DNA of 64,000 bases from Streptomyces scabiei 87.22 (GTDB lineage Bacteria; Actinomycetota; Actinomycetes; Streptomycetales; Streptomycetaceae): the NCBI RefSeq assembly GCF_000091305.1, contig NC_013929.1, positions 4,588,001 through 4,652,000 on the forward strand, read 5' to 3'. The notes under the pieces were generated by a model. That model was given only the letters and a program-made list of their open reading frames with translations. It was not told the origin of the DNA and did no database searches. Every line of letters starts with the position of its first letter. Within the stretch, counting starts at the first letter, position 1. Position numbers and translations under genes: made by a program. Positions 27,564 through 35,159 of this stretch are shown here, piece after piece.

Positions 27564-28414
27564 TGGGCCAGGCCCCTGCCGGGTTCGCAGACAACTACTT
27601 GCGCACGCGTACGCGCAGGCCGCAGCGCATGGTCCTGGGCAACTCGGTGTATGCGTTCGACGAGGAGACGGGGCGCGTCGAGCACGGGCTCTCCGGCTCC
27701 CGCGCGGTTCGTGAACTCATCGACCTCAACCCCTTCCTGTCCGAGCTCCCCCGGGGTCTCCGCCACGAGTTCGTCAACGCTGCGGTGACCCGATCGAGCA
27801 GCCGAAACACCCAGTTGAGGGGGTCCGCCGGCGCTATGGTCCACGTCGTACTGTCCGGCTGCGTGTACGAAGAGTCCGAGTACGGCGAGGACGCGACGGT
27901 GCGAATCCATGGCGCCGGAGCCGTGCTCGGGATCACGGAGATCTTCAACCCCGATCTCCACGCTCCCACCGCTCGCTGCCTCAACAGCACGCTCACCTTG
28001 GGACTTCCGCTCACACGCATGCGGGGCATCGCCGAGGGGAACCCTGCCGTATCGGTCGCGCTCTCCAAGGTACTCACGGACCAACTCGTGACGGGCGAGC
28101 GGGTCTACGGCCGTCGCAGCCTTCTCCCCGAGGAACGGCTCGCCGGTCTCTTCGTCCACCTTCTCCATCGGTGCGCCGTCCCCTGCGTGCGATACGGCCG
28201 CATGATCGAGGGCCCGTCGCAGACCGACATCGCTGACGCACTGTCCATCAGCTTGGCCACCGTCGAGAACGCCCTCAAGACTCTTCGCCGCAAGGCCTTG
28301 GTCGTCACCGGATACCGCCAGTACCGCTTCCCTGACGAGCGGGAGCTGGCCTCGTTCGGCAAAGTCCGAAGGCCATCCCAGACCGTCACGGGATCCGTAG
28401 AGGAAGTTCGGTAG
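27563..28414 (+). CDS. Crp/Fnr-family transcriptional regulator
   Basis: 283 residues from ATG 27563, which overlaps the stop of the preceding gene. The first 60 residues are an N-terminal extension. A cyclic-nucleotide-binding-like beta barrel follows (MVHVVLSGCVYEESEYGED and IHGAGAVLGITEIF). The C-terminal winged helix-turn-helix reads PSQTDIADALSISLATVENA then LKTLRRKALV and YRQYRFPD. The classic phosphate-binding RxS of cAMP-binding Crp is not evident, so the ligand is unknown. It sits in the transposon with a membrane-protein partner. Confidence 0.8.
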   Translation: MGQAPAGFADNYLRTRTRRPQRMVLGNSVYAFDEETGRVEHGLSGSRAVRELIDLNPFLSELPRGLRHEFVNAAVTRSSSRNTQLRGSAGAMVHVVLSGCVYEESEYGEDATVRIHGAGAVLGITEIFNPDLHAPTARCLNSTLTLGLPLTRMRGIAEGNPAVSVALSKVLTDQLVTGERVYGRRSLLPEERLAGLFVHLLHRCAVPCVRYGRMIEGPSQTDIADALSISLATVENALKTLRRKALVVTGYRQYRFPDERELASFGKVRRPSQTVTGSVEEVR

Positions 28415-28429
28415 TCAACATTCCGCTTA

Positions 28430-28462
28430 CCCGCTCTCGGAAAACTATTTCCGGGGGCGGGT
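28430..28462 (+). terminator. Imperfect hairpin after regulator gene
   Basis: CCCGCTCTCGGAAA and TTTCCGGGGGCGGG pair with two mismatches around a short AC/TA loop, followed by TTCTTATTGTT. It lies just after the regulator stop and suits an intrinsic terminator. The rest of the gap to 28,698 (GATCGCT/GATCGCTT repeats) shows no gene. Confidence 0.55.
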
Positions 28463-28698
28463 TCTTATTGTTCGTCGTTCGATCGCTCCTGATCGCTTCG
28501 ATCGATAATTAGCTTGGCGTCGAGATAAGCGGCTGCGTAAGAGCATTTAAGGACCGACTCATGGGGCAATATTTCCTATTTACCGATAGTTTCCGGCATC
28601 TCGCGGTTTGGGGCCTGTGTTGTCTGTCACCTCACCTGCCTCCACGGAGTACGGCGGCTGAGGCCACCCCACTCAGAGCGGCGATCACGCGAGAGCAC

Positions 28699-28995
28699 CT
28701 ACTCGCCGACCAGTTCGATCGGGAAAGCGGGGTGATTCGCAAAGAACTGTGCCTCCGCCCGCATCCAGTCGAGGCTTTCCAGCGCGGTCTGGGTGTCGCC
28801 GTGGTCGAGGTGCACCGTCAACCTGCCGTACGCCTCCCCGAGCATCCGGTGGTACTTCGGCATCCGTTCCGCCTCCTCGAACCGCTGCTGCAGGAAGCTG
28901 TACCAGCGCTCCGCCTCGGTGCGCATCGTGTCCGCAGCCGCTTCGCCGAGGATGACCCGCGCCTGGTCGGCCGTCATGATCCGTGCACCGGCCAC
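28699..28995 (-). CDS. Hypothetical soluble protein, 98 residues
   Basis: Starts at GTG 28995 with a good Shine-Dalgarno (GGAAGGAG, eight bases before). Wholly helical and charged: MTADQARVILGEAAADTM, WYSFLQQRFEEAERMPKYHR, LESLDWMRAEAQFFANHP. Looks like a small helical-repeat or regulatory protein; no domain recognised. It points opposite to the regulator operon, with both stops facing each other across about 280 bp. Confidence 0.65.
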   Translation of the reverse strand: MAGARIMTADQARVILGEAAADTMRTEAERWYSFLQQRFEEAERMPKYHRMLGEAYGRLTVHLDHGDTQTALESLDWMRAEAQFFANHPAFPIELVGE

Positions 28996-29233
28996 CGTCG
29001 GGCTCCTTCCTCGATGCTGACGGCCATTCCCGTCACGCCGTACACCGAGGACAACGAGCCGGAGCAGCGATGCGCACGCCCCAGCCGAACCGCAGCGGCT
29101 GCCCCTGAAACCCCGCCAAGGAATCTTGGTTACCGTGTCAAGAATCTGGCGGCTGAACGCCTCTCAGGGCGCGTACGGCTGCTGCTTCGCGGTGAGGCAC
29201 TGAAAGGCCACAAACTGGAGGAGTCCGGCGGAG

Positions 29234-29419
29234 TTGCCGGGTATCGGCGTCGTCGTGTTCCTGGTGCTGCTGTTCGCGCCGGGGTTGAGCAGCGTGCTGA
29301 AGAGCATCGCGTTCCGCAACCGCGCGGAGGGCGAATCCAAGCTCATCCGCGCCAGGGGCAAGTCTGGTGGCCGGGCGGGCACGGGACGCCGTACGGGGAA
29401 GCGGGGGCGGAATGGCTGA
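29234..29419 (+). CDS. Small membrane-anchored basic peptide
   Basis: About 61 residues from TTG 29234 (start uncertain; GTG 29252 is also possible). One hydrophobic helix, GIGVVVFLVLLFAPGL, is followed by a strongly basic tail (KLIRARGKSGGRAGTGRRTG). Its stop overlaps the ATG of the next gene by eight bases, so they may be coupled. No known family. Confidence 0.45.
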   Translation: MPGIGVVVFLVLLFAPGLSSVLKSIAFRNRAEGESKLIRARGKSGGRAGTGRRTGKRGRNG

Positions 29420-29711
29420 GCAGCAGCACGTCGAGGCGGTGTCGGCCCTGTTCGCCGAGCGGTACGGGCAGATGGTCGGCTTCGCCCGCCGGCGGCTGCG
29501 TGATCAGGGGGTCCCGCCGTCCGCGGCGGACCCCGAGGACATCGTGCAGCATTCCTTCACATCACGGCCTTCTGCAACACGCTGCAAAGCGTGTTGCAGA
29601 AGGCCCATTGTCCACCTGTCCCCTGTTCCCCTTCCGCTACGTCTGGTCCAACGCCGCGAAGGTGGCCAGCCACAGGGTGAGGCTCGCGGCGAACGCGATG
29701 CCGCAGCGTGA
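29412..29711 (+). pseudogene. Truncated sigma-70-family factor (region 2 only)
   Basis: From ATG 29412 the frame reads ALFAERYGQMVGFARRRL and PEDIVQHSF, which resembles sigma region 2 of ECF-type factors (core-binding helix with the 'D.EDIVQ..F' motif). At about 29,560 the similarity stops at a perfect 18-bp hairpin and the frame then continues as low-complexity sequence to 29711. Regions 2.3-4 are absent. It is either a relic or a short domain-only protein truncated by the hairpin. Confidence 0.5.
29566..29605. terminator. Perfect 18-bp hairpin with GCAA loop
   Basis: GGCCTTCTGCAACACGCT (29566-29583) and its exact reverse complement (29588-29605) flank the tetraloop GCAA, a GNRA-type loop. 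It lies between the truncated sigma gene and the convergent small membrane-protein gene, so it can terminate both. Confidence 0.8.
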
Positions 29712-29837
29712 CAGGGCGGTCGGCGTCGCGACTCCCTCCCAGCGGGCGAGGGCGAAGGCGATCGCCCCGGCGACGACGGAGAAGAGGACGGCCACCGCCA
29801 GCGCGAGGAGCAGGAACGCCGGGAAGGTGTGTTTCAT
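29637..29837 (-). CDS. Small two-helix membrane protein
   Basis: 66 residues from ATG 29837 with a ribosome site AGGCGGTG. Two membrane helices: FPAFLLLALAVAVLFSVVAG and CGIAFAASLTLWLATFAAL, joined by a short loop. Divergent from the GGDEF gene at 29973, so the 135-bp gap between them holds both promoters. No family recognised. Confidence 0.6.
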   Translation of the reverse strand: MKHTFPAFLLLALAVAVLFSVVAGAIAFALARWEGVATPTALSRCGIAFAASLTLWLATFAALDQT

Positions 29838-29972
29838 GAAGGCACCGCCTGGATCGTGTGGTGTCGATGACGAATTACGACGATCCCCGGGCGGAACGGC
29901 AGGTGGGGCGGTTGGATGTTTTTCCGGTGACAACAGGGGGTTGTCCGGCGAACAAACCATGGGGGAGAACGA

Positions 29973-32900
29973 GTGGCCGGCGAGAGGAAGCGGGCGGGGC
30001 GGCCGTGGGGACCGGCCCGGGGCTCGTGCGTCGAGATCAACCAGCTGGTCGCGGTGGTGCGGTCCTGGCTCGACGAATCGGCGGTGTCTGTGCGGGAGTT
30101 GCACGCACGGCTCACTTCCGAGCACTTCGTCGCCGGGGCCGTGCCCGAGCTACGCCAGTTGCGTGACCGGCTGTCCGGCGAGTCGCTGGAGTGGGATCTT
30201 GTCGAGGCCGTGGCCGACGTATGTTTTCCCAACGAACAGGCCGACCCCTCCCAGCGACGCCTCGGGGAGGCGAGGACGCTGTGGGACCGGGCGGGCGCGA
30301 ACCCCACAGCACTCACAGAGGCGCATGAGCTGGTGCCCGCCCGGGAGTTGCTGGAGGCCAAGGACCGGACCATCGAGGTCCTCCAGGAGATGCAGCGCGC
30401 CCGGCAGGCCTACGAGGCTGGCGAGCACGGGCGGCAACAGGCCCTGTCAATGGCCACGTGGCTGCTCATCATGCTCGGACAGGCCCAGGCGAAGGTCGCC
30501 GAACTGAGGCGTCGACTTGACGCGCTGGAGTCGATGGCGGTCGAACTCCCCGGCAGTCAAGGGGTGGTGGAACTTCTCTCCCGGGCGCAACGGCAGGAGA
30601 CGGAACTACGCGAACAGTTGGTTCGCGCTGAGCGAGAGCGGGGCATCGCCCAGCAGGTCGCCGACCACGCCGCACGCCGTATCCACGTATTGGAGGCCGA
30701 ACTCGCAGAGTTGCGGCTCCGCATGGGGGAGGACGGGCCCTCCCGGACACAGGAGCCGGCGCCGCTTTCCCCGCCCGATCTGCACGCGCTCAGCCCCGAC
30801 GACGCCACGCTCAACGACGTGGACCGTGCGCTAGAGAAGGCGCGCGCCGTCCTCGACGAGGAGCACGAGGCCGTTCAGCAGGCCGCCAACGAGGTGGGCT
30901 ACTGGTCGTCCTCGATTCCCTCAGCTTTTCCAGCGGAAGCCGGTGTCTCCGTGCCCGGGCAGAACCTGGTGAACCAACCCGTCGAGTTGTCCGGAACAAC
31001 CTCGAACAACCCACCGACCAGCCAGGAGACAGCCTTCCCCGCGCTCGAATCCCCACGTCCTCCGGCCGCCGGCTCCCAGGGCGACATCTCCGAGGCGGCG
31101 CGCCAGATCACCCAGGGAAGGGACCCGGAGGACATCGTGACGCGGCTGTGCCGGGCCGTCGTCCCCACCGTCGCCGACGCGATCATGGTCTATCTGCGGG
31201 ACCCGATCCCGGTGGGCGACGAAGAACACGTGGGCCCGCTGGTGCTGCGGCTGCAACAGGTGCACCCGCTCCACGCGGGAGGGAGTACCGCGCTATGCGA
31301 GGTACACCCTGGCAGTGCGCTCTTCGAAGTCCTGCACGGAGCAATGCCGGTCGCCACCGACTCGCCGGTCGGTGGCGCCGCACTACCGGAACTCCTCGGT
31401 GAGGGGCACGCGACACCCGCCGGAGGCCACACCGTCCTCGTGCCCCTGCACGGTCGCAGGAGGATCATCGGCACGGCGGTCCTCCTGCACCACGCCGAAC
31501 AGGCCTTCCAGGAAGCCGATCTGTCGATCGTCGCCGATTTCGCCACCCGCAGCGCGCTCGCCATCGACAAGAGTCACAATCTGCAGGCCGCGGTCCAGGG
31601 TCTCCATCTCGCCCGTAGTCTCGCGGACACCCTGCAGATCGTCGCCGATGGAGTCGTGACTGGTCTCGGCTACGAGCTGGCGTGCGTCAACCTCGTCCGC
31701 CCGGACGGCGATCTCGTGGTCGCCTCTTTCGCGGGCGACTCCGCCGCCGAGGCGACGATCACCGGCCGCGTCGGCTCCCGCGCCTCCTGGGACCGCCGGC
31801 TGAGTATGGGCGAGGCCTGGGGCGACCTGCGGTTCATACCGCACACCGAGGGCTGGGTGCTGGACGAGGACGACGTACCGCAGTGGTACACCGACGGCCC
31901 TGCCCCCCGGTTCGAGAACGAGTGGCATCCGTCCGACCGCCTCTTCGCGCCGATGTACACCCCGAGCGCTTCCGGCGCCTCCCACGGTGAGCTGCTTGGT
32001 GTGATCTCCGTGGACCGGCCCTTCACCCGCCGCCGTCCCAGGCCGGACGAGCGCCGGGATCTGGAGGAGTATGCCTTCCAGGCCGCCATCGCGATCAGCA
32101 ACGCGCGGCTGCGCGCGAACATGCAACGCGCACTGGTCAGACAAGAAAGGGAACAGCAGGCGCTGCGGGCCAGCGAGGAATCCTTCCGGCAAGCCTTCGA
32201 GTACGCCCCGTCCGGCATGGCCATCGCCGAGATGGGCGGCGATCAGCACGGCCGCATCCTCCGGACGAATGAAGCGCTGTGCCGTATGCTCGGCCGCCCG
32301 GCCTCCGCCATGCGCCGCTACTCGTTCTCCGACCTCGTCCACCCCGAGGACATAGGCACCCTGCTCCGCACCCACGCCGAGGGCGGGCGCGCAGAGCTGC
32401 GGCTCGGGCGCCGCGACGGGACGTATCTGTGGGTCTCGCTGCGCTGCAGCGTGATCTCAGACGCCGCCGACGGCCCCCGTTTCCTGCTCACTCACGTCGA
32501 GGACATCGAGGAGCGCAAGCACCGCGAGTTCGCTCTCGCCCACCGCGCCTCGCACGACGCCCTCACCGGCCTGCCGAACTCCACCGAACTGCACGCCCGT
32601 ATCGGCGCCCGGCTCTGCGCACTCCGGGAGCACGGGTCCGACGCCGCCGCGGAGGGGGGCGACGATCCCTACCTCGGCCACGCCGACCAGGCCACGTCCC
32701 CCCACACCCACGTATGGGCCCCCTTAGGCGACGACAACACCCATGGCCTAGCCGTGGTGTTCTTTGCCCTCCGCGACTTCAAAGCGATCAACACCCGTTT
32801 CGGGCACGACGCGGGGGACGGCGTCCTCATCGAGATCGCCCGGCGGCTCAGTCGGGCCGTACGCGACGGCGACACGGTTGCCCGGTACGGAGGTGACGAG

Positions 32901-33095
32901 TTCGTCATCCTGTCCGATGGCTTCGATCCCGAAGACGCGCACAACGCCGCGGCGTGGATGCAGTCCCAGATCGCCCTGCCGATCCCCCTGGGCAACGAAA
33001 CCGTGTGCATGCACGCAGCTGTCGGTATTGCATGGGCCCAGTGCGGGACGGCCCCTGGTGACATCCTGTGGGCGGCCCGCGGGTTCGCGTCGTGA
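29973..33095 (+). CDS. GAF-GAF-PAS-GGDEF sensor protein (putative diguanylate cyclase)
   Basis: 1,040 residues from GTG 29973 (GGGGGAG five bases upstream). Residues about 20-100 look like an HTH-type domain (SVRELHARLTSEHFVAGAVP). About 120-235 is a coiled coil. Two GAF-like domains follow (about 375-535 and 540-715), then a PAS/PAC domain (about 730-850) and a GGDEF domain from DALTGLPN (862). The active-site motif is ARYGGDEFVI (about 970) and an intact RxxD inhibitory site (RDGD) stands at the usual spacing. No EAL domain. It should make cyclic di-GMP, but the usual C-terminal ADxAMYxAK helix is missing before the stop; a similar TETALY phrase appears in frame just beyond it. Confidence 0.85.
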   Translation: MAGERKRAGRPWGPARGSCVEINQLVAVVRSWLDESAVSVRELHARLTSEHFVAGAVPELRQLRDRLSGESLEWDLVEAVADVCFPNEQADPSQRRLGEARTLWDRAGANPTALTEAHELVPARELLEAKDRTIEVLQEMQRARQAYEAGEHGRQQALSMATWLLIMLGQAQAKVAELRRRLDALESMAVELPGSQGVVELLSRAQRQETELREQLVRAERERGIAQQVADHAARRIHVLEAELAELRLRMGEDGPSRTQEPAPLSPPDLHALSPDDATLNDVDRALEKARAVLDEEHEAVQQAANEVGYWSSSIPSAFPAEAGVSVPGQNLVNQPVELSGTTSNNPPTSQETAFPALESPRPPAAGSQGDISEAARQITQGRDPEDIVTRLCRAVVPTVADAIMVYLRDPIPVGDEEHVGPLVLRLQQVHPLHAGGSTALCEVHPGSALFEVLHGAMPVATDSPVGGAALPELLGEGHATPAGGHTVLVPLHGRRRIIGTAVLLHHAEQAFQEADLSIVADFATRSALAIDKSHNLQAAVQGLHLARSLADTLQIVADGVVTGLGYELACVNLVRPDGDLVVASFAGDSAAEATITGRVGSRASWDRRLSMGEAWGDLRFIPHTEGWVLDEDDVPQWYTDGPAPRFENEWHPSDRLFAPMYTPSASGASHGELLGVISVDRPFTRRRPRPDERRDLEEYAFQAAIAISNARLRANMQRALVRQEREQQALRASEESFRQAFEYAPSGMAIAEMGGDQHGRILRTNEALCRMLGRPASAMRRYSFSDLVHPEDIGTLLRTHAEGGRAELRLGRRDGTYLWVSLRCSVISDAADGPRFLLTHVEDIEERKHREFALAHRASHDALTGLPNSTELHARIGARLCALREHGSDAAAEGGDDPYLGHADQATSPHTHVWAPLGDDNTHGLAVVFFALRDFKAINTRFGHDAGDGVLIEIARRLSRAVRDGDTVARYGGDEFVILSDGFDPEDAHNAAAWMQSQIALPIPLGNETVCMHAAVGIAWAQCGTAPGDILWAARGFAS

Positions 33096-33116
33096 GCGCA
33101 GGATCTCAAAGGGCCG

Positions 33117-33407
33117 GTGCGCCGAACGGAAACGGCGTTGTACGGCATGCCGTACGTCGAGGTGGCGGCGAAGCGGCCCCTTACTCACGGCCAGCCCCGA
33201 CGACCTCCCCTCGCAGGACCACTCGGGAATGGGACCAAGAGGGACGGTGCAGACCTCCCGCTGGCGACTGGGGGGCCTTCACACTCAGGCATCTTCGATC
33301 ACGCCAGCAACCCCTTCGAACGGTTCATCGTCATCTTGGTCGCCGTCCATGTACTTGCCGGAACCATCATCCTGCGCAAGGACGTCGACCTCACTCCGGA
33401 CGGCTGA
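33117..33407 (+). pseudogene. In-frame tail of GGDEF gene plus membrane-helix segment
   Basis: The reading frame continues after the TGA at 33093-33095 in the same phase: VRRTETALYGMPYVEVAAK, which resembles the final helix of GGDEF domains (RRADxAMYxAK). It ends with a hydrophobic helix NPFERFIVILVAVHVLAGT and a short polar tail to 33407. It could be translated independently from GTG 33117 or be a piece of the original enzyme cut off by the stop codon. Confidence 0.45.
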
Positions 33408-33588
33408 CCGTGGCGCGGGAACTGGCCAGCCGACGAATCACCGGCCCACACCCGACGAGGGTGTCTGCCTGCTGGGCACACCGGTCCCTGGCTCCTATTC
33501 GCTCGGCTGTGGTCTTTTCGTGAACGATCTGCCAGTGATACCTCTAGTGGGTCCGTCGGCGGGATGTGGCGGCAGCATTCAGGGGGAG

Positions 33589-34695
33589 ATGTTGGATCCG
33601 AGTCAGGGCCCGCAGGGAGCAGAACGCCGGGCAGGTGTTGCGTCACTCATCCTCAACTATCCAACGGCCATGCAGTTTCCGGCTATGCCGTCGCCCGAGA
33701 AGATCGTCTTCACCTACGATCCCGACGAGTTCGAGAAGTTCGTCGAGGAGTGGGTGCCCGTGCTGGACAGCCTGTATGTGCGGGTAGAGCGCCAAGGAGG
33801 CGCTGGCGACCACGGCATCGACGTGGCCGCATTCCTCACTCGCCAGGGCCTGGAAGGTCCCTGGCACAACTACCAGTGCAAGCGCTACAAGGGAACGTTG
33901 GCCTGGAGCACTGCTGCGGGTGAGATTCGGAAGATGTTCGCAGGCGTGGTCACCGGTCAGTTCATCGTGCCGGAGCAATACACCTTTGTCGCCCCGTCCA
34001 TCGGCCCCAGCCTGCAGCAGGCCCTGCAACGCCCGGTCGGTACCCGCAAGGCCTTCGTGGAGGCGTTGCGTGAAACCACGGACAAGATCATCACAGACCT
34101 GGGCCCGCGGTTGAGACGCGAGGTCGAGGAGTTGGCGGCGGACACGTCGTTCGAGATCTTTCAGACCGTCAACATGAAGAAGATGCTTGAACAGCACAAG
34201 ACTACTGACTTCTGGGTGAAGCGATTCCCACCGGAGTCCCCGCCCCGCCCGGCCGTCATGACACCGCCCGAGAAGCCGGAGCCGCGCGAGGCCCGCTACG
34301 TACAGCAGCTCTTCCAGGTCTACGCCGAGCGCTGGCCCAGTGATGCCAGCAGCGTTGCCCAGATTGCGCAGCACCCCACGGCTGGCCCGCACTTGCGCCA
34401 CCAGCGTGAAGCGTTCTTCAGCGCCGAGTCCCTGCGCCGCTTCGGGGAGGAGGCCTACCCCGCAGGGCATTTCGAGGCCATCGTCAAAGACATATACGAC
34501 GCCGTGATCAATGTGGCGAGGGACGACCACCCCACGGGGTGGAAGCGCCTACAGGCCGTCACCTCGCAGGCGATCAGTGCCGGGCTGACGCAGACGGTTT
34601 TCGCTCAGCACGTGAGAACTCTGGACCGTACCGGGGTATGTCATCACCTGGCGAACGAGGACGAGCTCACGTGGTGCGAGGGAGAAGGGACATGA
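33589..34695 (+). CDS. ABC-3C system effector, nuclease-like
   Basis: 368 residues from ATG 33589; this start sits very close to AGGGGGAG, so TTG 33592 or a later codon is possible. The N-terminal third resembles Mrr/restriction-endonuclease folds: GDHGIDVAAF (Asp near 75) and WHNYQCKRYKG (Q-x-K near 93-95), a PD-(D/E)xK-type core. The rest is the family C-terminal domain that couples effectors to ABC-three-component systems (FVAPSIGPSLQQAL, FWVKRFPPESPPRP). Its last bases overlap the next ATG (ATGA). Predicted role: DNA-cleaving effector of an anti-invader system regulated by the downstream ATPase. Confidence 0.8.
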   Translation: MLDPSQGPQGAERRAGVASLILNYPTAMQFPAMPSPEKIVFTYDPDEFEKFVEEWVPVLDSLYVRVERQGGAGDHGIDVAAFLTRQGLEGPWHNYQCKRYKGTLAWSTAAGEIRKMFAGVVTGQFIVPEQYTFVAPSIGPSLQQALQRPVGTRKAFVEALRETTDKIITDLGPRLRREVEELAADTSFEIFQTVNMKKMLEQHKTTDFWVKRFPPESPPRPAVMTPPEKPEPREARYVQQLFQVYAERWPSDASSVAQIAQHPTAGPHLRHQREAFFSAESLRRFGEEAYPAGHFEAIVKDIYDAVINVARDDHPTGWKRLQAVTSQAISAGLTQTVFAQHVRTLDRTGVCHHLANEDELTWCEGEGT

Positions 34696-35159
34696 AACCG
34701 CTTAACAGCCCGCTGGAGATCGGCGTGCGGGCACTAGTGCTGCTCTCGGAGAGCCATCCCGATGCTCTGGACCTGGCCCAGCTGGCGCTCTTGGACCATG
34801 CCGTGCTGCACAGCGCCGAGTTCGACGGACCACCCAGCCTGCACCCGGATCTGCCTGCTCGCTCGGGAGAGCTCGGCTTGAAGCGCACGGTCCTCGAACA
34901 GGCGCTTCTGGTGCTCATCCGCGCCGGCCTGGCCGAACTCGAAGCTGACGGGACCGGCCTGGTCTACCGGGCCACGGAACGCGGTCCGGCCTTCGTGGAC
35001 GTTCTCGAAGCCCCGTACGTCCTGCGGCTCCGCGAGCGTGCCGAGTGGGCCGTCCACCAATGGGCCCCGGACACCGACGTACGCGCCACCACCCAGTCCC
35101 TGCTAACGACTCCGCCCGCTCCCGTGACCATCCGCCCGTTCGAGGGCCATCGTGGGTAG
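34692..35159 (+). CDS. ABC-3C middle component
   Basis: 155 residues from ATG 34692, with ribosome site GGGAGAAGGG and a 4-base overlap with the effector gene. It fits the middle-component family: a helical start (PLEIGVRALVLLSESHPDAL) followed by a winged-helix-like region (ELGLKRTVLEQALLVLIRAG, then YRATERGPAFVDVLE). The ATPase gene starts inside its last codons. The middle component is thought to bridge effector and ATPase; the mechanism has not been shown here. Confidence 0.75.
   Translation: MKPLNSPLEIGVRALVLLSESHPDALDLAQLALLDHAVLHSAEFDGPPSLHPDLPARSGELGLKRTVLEQALLVLIRAGLAELEADGTGLVYRATERGPAFVDVLEAPYVLRLRERAEWAVHQWAPDTDVRATTQSLLTTPPAPVTIRPFEGHRG

Noticed and set aside
28561..30507. 648-codon plus-strand frame
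   Set aside because: Runs through an opposite-strand gene, a hairpin and the start of the GGDEF gene in another frame; no consistent domain.
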